DNA of 64,000 bases from Monosporascus cannonballus (lineage: Eukaryota; Ascomycota; Sordariomycetes; Xylariales), in assembly GCA_004154925.1 (NCBI GenBank), contig QJNS01000050.1, positions 186,001 to 250,000 of the forward strand. Reading direction: 5' to 3'. A program made the translations under genes and the position numbers. Every line of letters starts with the position of its first letter. The first letter of the stretch is position 1. Below are positions 1 to 13,024 of this stretch, piece by piece. The notes below the pieces were generated by a model. The model saw only the letters and a program-made list of their open reading frames with translations. It was not told the origin of the DNA and did not search any database.

Positions 1-1559
1 AATTAGAAAAAACTGGTATAGCGCAATAGTAGATTACTCAACGACAACTGCGAACTATATTACGCCAAAAATTATAAACTAGTTAAAATTACTATGAAAA
101 AACAAGTAATATCGTTATATGATCGAAAATAGCGGATTTTAAATATTGAATTACTATGATAAAAAGATTTAACGCGGAATTAATGACATTAAAGCTTTTA
201 TCGAAAAAGAACCATTAAGTTCAATCTCATTTTATTAATCGAGTAAAATATGATTTTCAAAAAATCTTAAAAATATTAGTATAATCGTTTAATTAATTAT
301 GATATTATTTAATAAATTTTTGAGCAATGTTTAGTAATAAATAGAATTTCAACAATAAAAGATTTTAATTATCGATTAATAAAATCGCGATAATAAGCAC
401 TAAGACGCGAGAGATATTGTATTACAAAAAATTAAATACGATATATATAAAATAAACAATATAACAAACGAAAAAGACGTAATATCGTAAATCTTAAAGT
501 ACGATTTTCATAAATAAATATCGATTTATTCAAGCGGCCTTAAAAAATTTAAATAAATAGCTTAAATATTAGTACAATATTATAAATATATATTATTATG
601 CTAAAAGAAGTTTAGAACAACATTTCTGATATATAGTAAATAAAATATAAAATAGGTTTTACAGATAATAAAACGACCGCTTTTTACCTTGTTTATAACC
701 TGAACGAAATTAAGCTATATATATTTCGAAACTATCTCGAAAATAAGTTTAAAAAAAGATTATATATAACACTTTAAATGATTAATAAAGTATTCGATAT
801 TTTTTTTATTATATAAAAACAAGAACGTTTCGTTAATCGTAAATTATTAGCAGCTTAATAATATTATTATCAAAGATCGGATATTATTATATTTAATTAA
901 CGAAAAGAAAATTACGTTTTGAAAATAAAATATTTTATAACATTAGATTTTAAAAACGTGTATAATTTAATTTATATTAAAATAGATTAAATATATAAAA
1001 TAAGTATTAAAACTAAATACGGATTATACGAATATTTAATTGCGTTAATATAACTTATAACCGTTTTAATAAACGTTTAACGAATAATTAACTATATATT
1101 GCGAAGATATATGAGTTTCTTTATTATATGCTCTTTTAAAAACGTTCACATGAATTCGAAAACGGAAAAAAAAATATACCAAATACGTTTACCAAATTTT
1201 ATAAGCATTGAAAAACGTTGATCATTTAACTAAGATAAAAAAAGCAGGTTTTACGCTTAAAATATAAATATTGTAAGATATATTATGATTTCTTAATATA
1301 TTAAAATGAATTCTAACAAACTTATTACAATTAAGTAGTAACTAAAACCAACTCATGTTGTAAAATCATAAGCGTTGTTCGAATTTAGTAATTATTATCG
1401 AAAGTTTATGCGTAATTTGAACAAAATCGTAAGATTAGTAAAAAAAATATATATAACAAAAAAGGTTTGTATTAGATTTAATTATAAAAAAAACATTTTA
1501 ACAGATGAAATACACTGTGACTAGTAAATCTGTTTTAATAATATACAGCCTAAAGCAAC

Positions 1560-3560
1560 TAATTAAACTCGTAATCGCTTCTTGAAATTTTATAATAAGA
1601 ATAACGTTTTAAATAAGCACTCCAGACGAACAAGCACTCCGAATAGCTTTTGATACTTCGCAATAACAAATTCGTATTAATCAACTAAAATATATCAAAT
1701 CGATAGAAATCAATCAGATTTATTTTCGCTCGACGAATTTACAGTCTTTTTTTTTTACAAATAGGTGCATTATATTCGAACTTGCCGCAAATACTATATT
1801 TTCTTTTTTTCGTTTTAATCCTTTTGCGATAATTATCTTTAGCTGTTATTAGTTGCGATTTTCTATTATTACGCTTTTTTTCCGCCAGTAAAATCTATTT
1901 CATTTATATATTAAATTGTTTTAGTTTTTAAAAACTTTTCTTTTGGGTTCTTTAACATTTGCTGAAAATATAGTTCGTTTTGCGTAAACTATTATTTTCT
2001 TTGTTTAAAGAAATATTTTTATACAAAGGTTTAAGTTTATTTTTTACATAAAATTCAATTAATAGAATTTTTATTATCGGTAAATTATCTTAGTAATTCT
2101 TAATCTTTTTTTATAAATAACGTTATTATTTTTTTTATTTCAGGAATATTTTTGAAGGATTTTTATAAAAAAAGAAAAAAATAGAACGAGAAAAGATAAA
2201 CGACAAGACAGTCGGTATAAATATAATTAAAAAAAGTTTTAAACTTCGAACAAACGTTATCAAGATCGAATATAATGAATCTAGTTTTTAAGAATTCGGA
2301 TTTAATATTATAAAACGTTATAATAATTTTAAATGTATTATAAAAACCGGCAAAGAAACCTTTTTTCGCGATATAAGTATAGTAATGTTATATCAAATTC
2401 TCGGTATAAAGTAAATTAAATACGTTTAAAAATAAGAAAATCAAATACGTCGAAAGCTTTAAGCCGATAAAAGGACTAAGCAAGCATATAAAATATAATA
2501 ATACCGTTATTCGCGTAACCTCTTTCGAATTTTGTTAAATAATTACTTTTATAACTGTTTAGGATAAAAAACGTTTCATTTTCTTTTACATGTCCGAATA
2601 TATTTATCGAAATATTAAATTTATTTTGAACCCAGTTTATTTATTATGTAATTAGTATTATTTAAACCAATTTTTAATTGATTCATAATAGGTTTTTGCG
2701 GGTTTAAAAATGAAGATAATTTTTTCTTTATATAAAAATATATAAAAATAAAATCTAATTTTAGAAATTAATAATTTTAATAATAATCTTTTATTTTTTA
2801 TTTGGATATTACGTTTATTTAGACTTTTCTTACGTTTTTTAATATTTATATTTATTATATCTGTGATTATAAAAAGCGTTATAAACTTTTCGTTTTGTCG
2901 AAATTATAAATATTATTTTTATAACACAGTATTAAGTAAATATATTCCTGATAAAGTTAACGTATTTATAAGATATTTTTAAAGTTTTACATACAACTCT
3001 TTAATAATTTATTTTTCTCATTAAATATGATTTAACTTTATTTTGCTATTTAATAAAAGTAAACGTTTATTTAGCCTTAACACGTTTTGTAACGCGATTT
3101 ATAAATAATATATTCTTTATATCTTTAACTTATTAAAATCGGATAAAAAAAGTTCGTATATTTAGATTTAGAATACGGTCGATAATTTATTTTTTTCTGT
3201 CTGTACTAATTTTCGCAATTCGGTTATGTAATTGTTATAAAAAAATAAACCAATATATTATTTAAATACAATATACTAAGCAGTTTTATAAATAAAACTA
3301 ATTTTCGCAACATTAAATTTCATATCTCTTTTTTTAGTTTAAACGGCTAAATTGATTTTTGCTTTTTGCATAAACCGTTTCATATTATTAATAGTAAAAC
3401 ATATCCGATTAAAGCTACGTAGTTAAAATATATTAAATACTATCTAAAATGCTTATCCGTTTGGAATGCTTTTCTAAAACGTTAATTGTCTATTAGTAAA
3501 ACGATAAAAGAAGCTTATACTTTAATATCTTTAACTTTTATAAACTAAATGAAACAAAAT
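1560..3560 (-). mobile_element. Foreign ~2 kb insertion inside element D, inverted copy of fragment X
   Basis: The RT-RNase H linker of D (to about 1470) and the RNase H core (from about 3580) are normally only a few hundred bases apart, but here 2 kb separates them. Part of this stretch (about 1960-2700) is similar in reverse complement to 24520-25100. One shared block is the reverse complement of about 2310-2400, which matches about 24775-24850 with mostly C/T and G/A differences. Ends are approximate, and no terminal repeats or target duplication could be fixed. The rest of the stretch is AT-rich and gives no recognisable peptide. Confidence 0.45.
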
Positions 3561-4580
3561 TAAATTATCGTATTAATACTAAGAAATGTTTAACTACTAT
3601 TAAACCTTTTAAAGAATTTAAATATTATTTCCAGGGTAACATTTATCAAGTTAAGATATATACGTATTATAAAAATATCTTTCATTTTATAACCAATAAA
3701 AAGCTAATAAAACAAGACCTACGTTACGCCGAATATATCTCTAATTCGGACTACGTAATTATTTATTGCAAAAAAATTAGAAAATATTACAATGAATATT
3801 ATTAGCAGAAAACCTAACCTAGAAAACCCTAAATTCAAGATCTAATACATAATCTTCGACGAAATACAGAAAGCGCTTTTATACTAGTAACAGATTGCTT
3901 GTATTAAAATGTTTACATTAAATATATATTATTATATTTAAATATCTAATAACAACACAGCTTAAAACCAGAATATAAATATAATTCAAATTTTAAAATA
4001 ATATCGAGAAAGTTTATACAAAATATATAGGAAGATTAATTATACGAATACTTAGAGGTTTGCAAAGTTTTAAAATAATTATAACCAATATATTATTTCG
4101 TACAATAAAATTAATAATATTGAATATATTGCGCTAATATGGTATTATAAACCAGTAAAAATATAATAATCTCGACCCTATCGACAATCATAGCTATTAT
4201 AAATCGCAAATCAATAATAATATTGTGTTACATTCGATTTTACTTTAAATTTCTATATTAAAAAACCAAATTATAACCATATATTATAGTAACAAATGCG
4301 CCATTATCGATGAAATTCTAAATCTGTTAACGTTACACTATATAATCAAAATATAGACGGTAAATAATTAATAAATTATTTATAATTATTTCTTATATTT
4401 ATAATAGTTATTGATTTAAAATTATTTTCGAAAAAGAGATAACTGTTATTTTAACTTTTTAATTAACTTCGTTGTCATTAATAAAAATAAACTAAATATT
4501 ATTATATTATTTTACATTGTAAACTAATAAGTACACGAAAAAAACAAATTAAACTTTAAGAATTTATTAGCAATATTATG

Positions 4581-4764
4581 TGTCACACTTACTAGGGAGC
4601 AGGTGCATAGCTCTAAGAAGCTAAATTGATTAACTAGAAGCTGAAGAACGCTGATCCTACTTGTAATGTGAGATTTACTGATATAGAGCTCTAGAACTCT
4701 CGAAATAGGAAGAACCTTCTTCTAGATAATCTCTGACGCTCTAGGGGTGCTATTTCCAACAACA
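4581..4764 (-). mobile_element. Solo LTR, copia type, little mutated
   Basis: This is a 184-bp patch of normal base composition in AT-rich surroundings. On the minus strand it starts TGTTGTTGGAAATAGC and ends GTGTGACA, so it has TG...CA ends and the TGTTGGAAAT start common in Ty1/copia LTRs. It is flanked by TTATG (4576-4580) and TTATA (4765-4769), a 5-bp duplication if one G-to-A change is allowed. No internal coding sequence adjoins it, hence solo. It is shorter than the repeat length usually needed for RIP, which would explain why it was spared. Confidence 0.65.
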
Positions 4765-4935
4765 TTATATTAATTGAAGCAAATGACTTTCCCCTAAACA
4801 CCACTTATTATATGATTAAATTATATTATTTATAATTACTAAAGTTTTAAAATCGTTTAAATAATTGTTTATTTCGAAATTATTTTAAAAGATTATAAAA
4901 ATACTTACGAAATTTTAATAAATATTAAAAACTGC

Positions 4936-4940
4936 ATATA
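4936..4940. repeat. Target-site duplication of A1, left copy (ATATA)
   Basis: ATATA directly precedes the left LTR of A1 and is repeated exactly at 11658-11662, directly after the right LTR. Chance matches are easier in AT-rich DNA, but both copies sit exactly at the predicted LTR ends. Confidence 0.6.
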
Positions 4941-5326
4941 TGTGAAGGCTAGGCAGTTTAACCAACTATTAAACCTTAAGTCGACGGGTTTATATTGGCA
5001 GGAGTATCGTGGGAATTTAAGCAATGGATATAGTAACGTATTACGTTTCGTAAGGCGAACGGTGCTTTGGGTAATGAATTATTATTGCAAACCAAAGCTA
5101 TTTAAATTATGGAATTAATAAGCGTATATATCCTTCTTTTTTAGCTGAATTACTACTAATAAGTTGGTAATTCGGCTTATTGGCTTATTACCAGTAAGTT
5201 GGTAATCCGGCTTACTGGCTTACTACCAGTAAGCTAGTAATCCATTACGTAACCTAATTTACATAGTTTTTTTGGCCTTCTCCGTTACGACCGTTCCTAG
5301 AGGCCGTAATTTGTCGGGTTGTAATA
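4941..5326 (-). repeat. A1 3' LTR (left)
   Basis: It is 386 bp. On the minus strand it begins TATTAC (TGTTAC before mutation) and ends GCCTTCACA. It aligns over its whole length with 11272-11657, almost all differences being C/T or G/A. The outer left 70 bases are the least mutated part. Confidence 0.85.
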
Positions 5327-7256
5327 CGATCTCCCTTTTCCCAAAATTTTATCTTTAAGATTTTTTTTTTTGGTAAATTTTATCCACATATTTGTAATAT
5401 ATTTTCCGGTATGTCCAAACGTTATTTTCGTAAATCCGAATAACGACTTATTTTAATTAATTTAATTAAATTCGAAAGTTTTAGCGTAATATCTTATTTG
5501 TTTTTATTTTGTTCGGTAATTTAATTACTAAATAATATATAGGGTTTTTCGTTATAAGGAATATATATGTCGAAATCGTTCGTATAACGGGATAAAAATT
5601 TTTATTTTTATAATTAGTCGTTATATCGCAAAATCGAAAAAATTAAAAAAAAAATTAACGGCCGAAAAATCTTTATCCGAAGTTTTTGTACGTTTTTTTT
5701 GTATACGTTATTAACATTAATATTATTAATTTTAAAATACGAAATTTATTAATCGTAATTTTTAATTTTTAAACAATTTTAATAATTTTACGTAATTGGA
5801 ATCGGAATCCGTAATTAAAGTTTAAACCTTAAAAAAAGTAAACGTTATTAATTGGAATACGGTGGACCAAAGGTTTTCCTTTGTGGATTTCATAAATTAA
5901 AATATTATTATTTCGGATAATACCGTTATTATTAATAAAAATCTTTTAATAGGCGTTAGGCGTTAATAAGATTTTTGGCGGGTTCTTAAATATTTTCGGA
6001 ATTTGGATATTTTTTTTATTTAATTAAATACTAGATAAATTTATTTTATTTTTATATATTAAGTATTTTCTTTATTTCGTATATATATTCGCTTTTTATT
6101 TTTACGTCGTTTTATACCGTATATATTGTAATTATATTTGTTATTAATTTAAATAAAAAAATATAAAAAATTAAATAAAATTTAACTTTTAATAAAGATT
6201 TTAAGAATTATTTTTTAAGATTTTTTTTGGCGATTTTGTATAAACCGATATATTTAAAATCGAATTTTTTATTAGGTTATTTTATTTAAACATTTTTTAT
6301 AATAAGGAAAATTATTGCCCTTTTTTCGACAATTAATTTTCTTTATTTTTTTTAATTATAATATTTATTTATTTAATATTCTACGAATTTTAATTCTATT
6401 TTTATTTTTTAATATAATTATTATAATTATTTTATCATAAAAATTATTTTAATATTAAGTAAATTATTATATATATTTTTTTGAAAATTTTTAAAATAAA
6501 ATTAAAATTTTTATTCGTAAATATTATTTTAATATTTTTATAATAATTAATATTATAAATTAATTAAATAATTGGTAATTTTTTAATTTAATTATTTTAT
6601 TCGTAATTAATATTATATTATATATAAATTTCGAAAATTTGGTTTTTTTATTTTATTTATTTGTTTATTTAAGGTTTAAAGACGTTAAATAATTTATGAT
6701 TTAAGCCGATTTATATTATAAAACTTTGCCAAAATTTAAATATAAATATTAATCCTTTATTTAATATAATTTCTATTAGTAATCCGTATATGCTGAAAAT
6801 ATATTTAAAAAAAATATATATTAATTATTTGGCGTTTGTATTTTTGTAATATAATAAAAAATAAAAACGTTTTATAAATCGATTAATAATAACAAAAATA
6901 CTATCGTAATATATTTCCGTAATTAGATTTTTTAATATAAAAAGTTTAATAATAAAATTAAATATAATTAAATACCATAATTATTTTGTGATTAATAATA
7001 ATTATAATTTTTTATGTGGCTTATATCGTTAAATTTTTATTTTAATAAAAATATCGTATTGCCGTATAACCTTTTATATTATTAAATTTATTTTAAGAAA
7101 AAAATATATATATTAAAATCGTTTTAAGGTTTTATAAATCCTTGGATATTTATATAATTAATATTCGTATATTTTTCGTATTAAATCTTTTTAATATTTT
7201 TTAAAAATTTATATTTTATTCGTTTTTTGGTATATTAAAAGATTATCGTTATATTA

Positions 7257-7460
7257 TTAAACCTTTTGATATATATCGTAAGGTATTACCCGAATTATCG
7301 TAATTTGTCGTAAACGTAAATATATTGCTGTAATAATATCAAAAATTATATAATTAATTTTAATCAATTTTTTTTCGAAATTTGGTTGCTTGCTTAAAAT
7401 ATTTATTTTGCCGTTTTTTAAATTTTCTTTATAGATAATAACAAAATCAAAGTTCGCCAT
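7257..7460 (-). pseudogene. A1 RNase H C-terminal remnant
   Basis: A 67-codon open stretch within A1 pol starts MANFDFVIIYKENLKNGK and continues INILSKQPNFE. This matches the end of the Ty3/gypsy RNase H domain, where the family has a pattern like FDFxIxYRxGxxNxxADALSRRPD. It lies downstream of the RT box on the same strand, as expected. The Ala-Asp of the ADALSR motif has become Ile-Asn, and Arg-Arg has become Lys-Gln, in keeping with RIP. It is not a separate gene. Confidence 0.7.
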
Positions 7461-10380
7461 TTTTTTCCATATCGAAATTATCGTCTTATAAATTCCTTAG
7501 TTATAATAAATCAGATAAGATTTTAATAATCCGTATAAACCTTAACTTAATGCAAATTTCCTTTTAGGAAATACCTAAATTTCCGAAATGCCATAATAAT
7601 GGCCATAAATTCCTTATTTGGAATATTGTAATTAAATTCGGTTTCCTTTAACTTATATGAAAAGAATATAATAAAGTATAATTTACTTTAATTATTTCAT
7701 TATCCGATTATTATGTTTAACGCATAATTTAAAATATCAATTTTTAATTTAACGGAACGATTTAAATTATATATAATTAATATTAATTCGTTAATAATTA
7801 TATCCTTAATACCTTAAAATGCTTTTTCCGTATTTGGCGTTTATTTAAAAAAAAAGTTTCGTAAAATTTATTAAGGGTATAGTTATTTTATTAAGGTTTC
7901 GAATATCTTTCCTATAGTAATTAACGAATCCAAGGAATATTTATATTTTTTTAATTATCGTTAATATTTACTATTTTGTAATTATAGCGATTTTCTTAGA
8001 ATTTATCCTAATATATCCTAAGGTAATAATATATTTTAAATATTATACTTTTTGTTTATGGAATTAATTTTTTTTACGTTAATAAATAACTTTACTTGCT
8101 GTAAAACTTAAAGAACTTTACAAACGTATTTTATATATGCTTTTTTTATTTTTAAAAAAATAAAAATATCGTTAAAATAATAAGCGACGAAAATATTAAG
8201 GTATTTTCGTAATACGTAATTTATTATCCGCTAAAAGATTACTAATACGTTCGTAAATCCTATTAATATAACCAAATATTTACATAATCCGTATTTCGTT
8301 TTAAAAGTTATTTTTTATTCGTATCTTTTTTTAATTTCAATAAAATTATATTTATTTTTAAAGTCGAATGCTATAAATTATTTGGTTCCGTAAAATCAGT
8401 TTTTTATTTCCGTAATTAGGGATAATAATATTTAATTTTTAATAATAATATCATTTAATTTTTAATAATTAATCATAAGTCGTAATTTCCAATTTTTTTA
8501 ATATAAAAAATATAAGGTATCTTATTAATAATTTTAAAAATCGAATTTATTTTTTATAACCGAATTTCCAAATATTCTTTGAAGATATGTAATTTATTTC
8601 TATTAAAATTATAAATAAGGTAAAATTTCGCTAAGGATTTTTTTTTAAAAATTATCTTATAATCTTATTCGTTATATTCTAGTAATTTCGTATCAAGCTT
8701 TTTTTTAAAAAGTTATTCGTATTTATAATATTATAATAACATATTAATTAAATTTTTTCATTTCTTAAGTTATTATTTTTATTATTTTAAATCGTTATTT
8801 AATTGCTTTAATTTCGTTTTAATAATAATTATAATGCGTCGTATTTTTTTTAATACTTATTTTCTTTTTTGTATTTTATTCCTTTAGGTAATAAGGTATT
8901 TATCGTATTTTTATATTTATATTTGTCGCCATTATCGATGGAATATTAAGATCTTAATTCTTTTTTTTTATTTATTAATAAGAAATAAAATAAATTTTAC
9001 CTAGCCAATTTTTCCGTTAATTAAAATTCCGTATTGGCGTATTTATGGTAATCCTAAGATTATATTGTAATTCCCGAATAAAACGATATCGAAATTAATC
9101 GTTTAATATCGTCCTTTAATAAAAATCTCGAAATAATTAATTTCGCATATTATTTTTCTGTTATCGTAAGCAAATTCTTGATTTTCGGCATTCGTCGTTA
9201 TATCAGGTTTTAACTTATATCTTTAGAACAGTTTAAACTTATTAATTATATTTGGTACAATATAATTTCTGCCTAAAGCTCCGTAATCCACCATTACGAC
9301 GTACCAATATGTTCCGATTTATATTTCCAAGGTAATAGGGTTATTAACGTTTTTTATCGTTAATTTAAAAGCCTTTTTCGGAAGTTCCTTTTAAATTTTC
9401 TGGGTTTCGTTATTTTGCGGCTTTTTTATAAGTAACCTTTTTTTTAACTTTTGTTCAAATTTATCGAATTTTATTTGTATTTTTTCGTTTAACGCGTTAA
9501 GCTGCTATATTTGTCGCTATTATCGGCGTACTGTTCCTTCGAACCGTATTAGTTATTCCTGATTTTTTTGTAATTCCTTTCCTTATTAAATAAATTATTT
9601 TTTTAGGTTTGCAATTTTATCCCATTATATGTTATTTTAGCAATCGTTCCAAAAATCTTTTATAAATTAACGTATTTCTTTCTTAATAATCTTTTTTTTT
9701 TAAAAAAAGTTTATAATAAATACTAATTAAAAATAAAAATCCGTAAGAACTTTTTAATAATGCTTTTTTACCGTACGCTAGATTAACTTTTTTTCCGTTT
9801 AATAATTATATTATTTATAATAACAAGAGGGGTTTTTTTGTAAGCATTATTTTCCTTCGGGCCAGCTTTTTATTTCGGCTAATTACTAGATATTTTTTAA
9901 AGTTATAGTTCGAAATTGTCGATATTATTATTTATTATTTTTGTTATACCCCGTACGGTTTGAAAAATCGAATCCCTTATAATATATTCGGGTAATTTGT
10001 ACGTAAATATGTTATTTCCATTTTTCGTAATCGGGATATTCTCGTCGTCGACAATATATAACGTACATTTTACCGTATCATTTAAGTATTCCGAGATAAA
10101 ATTCTTTTATTTAATTCCGGTATTTATATAACTATTTTTATAACGCCTTTTATTATATTTGTAATACTTATTAAATTAACTTTTTAATTTTTCGTATTTT
10201 TCGTTAAATTTCTTATTATAATAATCCCGGTTAAACCTTTTATCGTAAACCTAATATACATTTAATTTGGATTATATTAATAATTTTATTATTAGTTTTT
10301 TAATTATTTTTAAATTATTTTGCCAATATAAGGGTTTAATTATTTAATCGTAACTTTTTAAGTTTTTTATATTTATAAGC

Positions 10381-10420
10381 TTTATGTCCTACTTTGCCGC
10401 AATTAAAGCATTTAATCTAG
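10381..10420 (-). pseudogene. A1 gag zinc knuckle
   Basis: The minus strand reads KCFNCGKVGHKAYK. This is the nucleocapsid CCHC pattern C-x2-C-x4-H-x4-C with the final Cys changed to Tyr (a G-to-A change). It fixes the gag position upstream of pol in A1. Confidence 0.75.
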
Positions 10421-11271
10421 CTTCAATCCTATTTATAAATAACGCCAAATTCCATAAATCTTAACGTTATTCTGTAAAAAATAAAGGGTACGTTCTTTTT
10501 TCCCTTAATTAAACTTATTATATCCAAAACGTTAATTATATTATTATATTTTCTTTTGTTGTTTTTCAAATTATCGGTTATTAATCTTAATTACTTTTAC
10601 AATATACCGGTCTAGGGCAATTAATCGCTTAATCCGAATAATTTTATTTTTTTTATCATTTTTTAATCCCTTATAAAACAAATCGATAAAAGTATTAACC
10701 TTATTATTTTCTTATTCTGTCTGAACCGTAAAACTTTTAAAAATTATAACGTATTTAGACGTAAATTTTTTTATTTAAGTTGCAAAAATCTTTAAACTAT
10801 AAATCGTTTTTTATCGGGATTACCAAAATTATCGCATATTTTATTTTCACAATAAATATAAATTAAAAAAATCTTAATAAAAATATTTTTTTTTATTTAT
10901 TTTTTTATTTCCAAAAGGTTTTTTATAATGTGCTTAAATTAATTAACCGCATTTTTTATTAGGTATATTCCTATTTTTAGGATTATATCTGCTAAATCGC
11001 TAAGGTTTAAAAAGTAAAAGTAAATTCGTGCTTAAATTAGGAAAATCTAAAAGTTATTTTTTCCATTATAAGGTTCTGGTTTTTTTGGCTTTATGCGGGC
11101 AAAAAAGGGTTAGGTAAATAACGTAACCTTAAGCTGTCGAATTTCTTTTTCCAGTTTCCGAATTCGAGCCTAAAATTACTGAATAAAAGTTTTTTAAATA
11201 TTAATTAACATTTTGACAATATTAAATATTGCTTAAAATTTAACGGTATTACTGAATAAAAATTTGCAACG

Positions 11272-11657
11272 TATAAAAGCTAAATAATTTAATTAATTAT
11301 TAAACTTTAAGTTAACGGGTTTATATTAATAGGAATATCGTAAAAATCTAAATAATGGATATAGTAACGTATTACGTTTCGTAATGCCAAAAATACTTTG
11401 GATAATAAATTATTATTATAAATTAAAGTTATTTAAATTATGGAATTAATAAACGTATATATCCTTTTCTTTTAGCTGGATCATTACCAGTAAGTTGGTA
11501 ATCCGGCTCACTGGCTTACCACCAGTAAGTTGGTAATCCGGCTCACTGGCTTACCACCAGTAAGCTGGTGATCCATTACGTAACCTGATCCACATAGTTT
11601 TCTTGGCCTTTTCCGTTGCCACCGTTCCTGGAGGCCGTGGCTTGTCGGGTCGTAACA
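11272..11657 (-). repeat. A1 5' LTR (right), with 35-bp tandem repeats
   Basis: It is 386 bp, the same length as the left LTR. Its outer right half (from about 11476) is almost unmutated and reads TGTTACGACCCGACAAGCC from its start on the minus strand. It holds two identical 35-bp units at 11487-11521 and 11522-11556 and a partial third to about 11574. The left LTR holds the same units in mutated form. Confidence 0.85.
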
Positions 11658-11662
11658 ATATA

Positions 11663-12630
11663 GTAAAACAGACAAAATAACATTAAGTAAAATAAAAATA
11701 AAATTCGAAGTTTTAAATAACTTTATAACGCAATATTATAATGAAAGAAATTAGCCGAATCAAACTTTTTAAAAAAGAAAATAATTTATCGAATTATTAC
11801 AAATATTAAAAGCTAAAGGCTCGAATATAAAACTGAATTTTAAGTATATTAGTTTATATAAAAATTTTGAAACATTTTCTACACATATGTATTAATTAAA
11901 AATATCGACGAAAATTAAGGTTTATCTAGTTTTTTATATTTTCTTACTTAATTTAGCAGCAAATACTATTATAGTTAATATAAGGTATAAAAATAAGGCG
12001 AAAAAGATATTCCAATATGCAAAACGAAAGAAATTCTCGATACTTGCAAAACCGAGAAATGTACCGAATATTTGATCAAATAACGGGGTTGCTCAAATCT
12101 CGAAAATACCTAGGAACTCGCCAAATGTCTCATGCACGCCCAGCGCCTCCTAAAGAATTTTTACTAACAACGTCGGATATGCTAGTAATTGCATCCCAGG
12201 CCACATTATTACGGGACGGCCAGTCGGCAGGGCAATCTCTTACTTAACAACCCTCCAGTTAATAACGTCGACCTCATCGGAAACTTGACCACTACAACTA
12301 ACTCAAACTCGCAAGCGATGGGCTTCTGCAATATAAAAATTCACTATCGCGACCAGAACATCTATACAATCACAAAATTGCCCGCCATAAACACATTCTT
12401 AATAACGAAATACCCCATCCATTATTTAATAATTAAAGTTTTTCGAAATATAAAAGAAATACGGTATAACTTTAAAATATTCAATTACAAGAAAATTAGC
12501 TACAGTATAACCCTATTCCATTTTGTAAAAACGACGTTTAATAATGAAATTAAATATTTTAAAAGAACTAAAAAAAGCTTACAAGAAAAAGAATATCTTG
12601 AAGGAAAAAATTCTAGAAAAGGGGAAATCG
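11663..12630 (+). mobile_element. Element D, continuation: integrase C-terminus and 3' internal region
   Basis: Directly after A1 and its target duplication, the plus strand reads KLNFKYISLYKNFE (about 11832-11873). This is the integrase GPY/F block with Gly changed to Ser. A stretch follows resembling the conserved block that ends in HPVFHVSLL. This is what D lacks before A1, so A1 interrupted D. An open stretch at 12017-12247 includes the peptide SRKYLGTRQMSHARP. The same nucleotide block occurs, more mutated, at about 25262-25300 in fragment X (peptide FRKYLETNEKSH). About 12000-12420 is unusually GC-balanced for an element interior. Confidence 0.65.
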
Positions 12631-13024
12631 TATTACGGGCTACTCAGACAGAGCTCAGAGAGACGGTCGGCGTAAAAAGACCTGGAAACCCGAAATAAGT
12701 CAGGTCACGTAATTGGATCACCAGCTTATAGATAATACGCCAGTAAGCCAGATTACTAAATCGCTAAAGATAAGCTAATAAGTTAAAATACACGTAACGT
12801 TGTAGTAAACCAGGTAATTAAAGTATATAAATATAATTATTACGTTTTTTTTACAATTAAAATATTTATTAGCTTGCAATATAACTTAGTTACCTAGATT
12901 ACTATTAGTTATCTGCTGTTACCAGACGTAACTAGTACTTCATTGCTTAGAATTCCACGATACGACTACTAATATAAACCGTACGACTAGGTTTAATAGT
13001 TGATTAACTAGCCTAGTTGTTACA
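12631..13024 (+). repeat. LTR of element D (3' LTR), ends approximate
   Basis: It begins TATTACGGGC (TGTTAC before mutation) and ends GCCTAGTTGTTACA. It shares blocks with family-A LTRs in the opposite orientation, including CACGTAATTGGATCACCAGC and the closing AACTAGCCTAG. Its orientation agrees with the plus-strand pol before it. No clean target duplication was found. Confidence 0.5.

Larger units (their letters stand above)
1..4935 (+). mobile_element. Ty3/gypsy retrotransposon D, main part (RT, RNase H, integrase), RIP-degraded
   Basis: Plus-strand translation, interrupted by stops, keeps the order of a gypsy pol. The reverse transcriptase stretch at about 930-1250 includes the peptide TKYGLYEYL from 1012. 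The RT-to-RNase H linker lies at about 1370-1470 (peptide NYYRKFMRN). RNase H lies at about 3580-3830, with peptides resembling the usual HYLEG...VYTDHKNL and SDYVIIY blocks. The catalytic YxDD region near 1110-1140 no longer reads as YxDD. The 5' end lies outside the window. The element is broken by an insertion inside the RNase H region, by a solo LTR at 4581-4764 and by A1 at 4941-11657. It resumes at 11663. Confidence 0.7.
4941..11657 (-). mobile_element. Complete Ty3/gypsy retrotransposon A1, RIP-inactivated
   Basis: The element is 6,717 bp with two 386-bp LTRs and a perfect 5-bp duplication ATATA. Minus-strand order is 5' LTR (right), gag with a CCHC zinc knuckle (about 10381-10420, reading CFNCGKVGHKAYK with the last Cys now Tyr), reverse transcriptase (about 8162-8188, the YxDD box reading YFND), RNase H (7257-7460), integrase, and 3' LTR (left). 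Just inside the left LTR (about 5327-5342) the minus strand reads GGGAAAAGGGAGATCG, a good polypurine tract that confirms the orientation. Stops throughout and the lost catalytic Asp mean it cannot move on its own. Confidence 0.85.

Noticed and set aside
11487..11574. Regular repeats that could suggest a CRISPR array
   Set aside because: The units are directly tandem without spacers, lie inside a retrotransposon LTR and are in fungal DNA.
12189..12698. 169-codon open frame on the plus strand
   Set aside because: It crosses from the tail of element D into its LTR, and the peptide is low-complexity AT-derived. It is not a gene.
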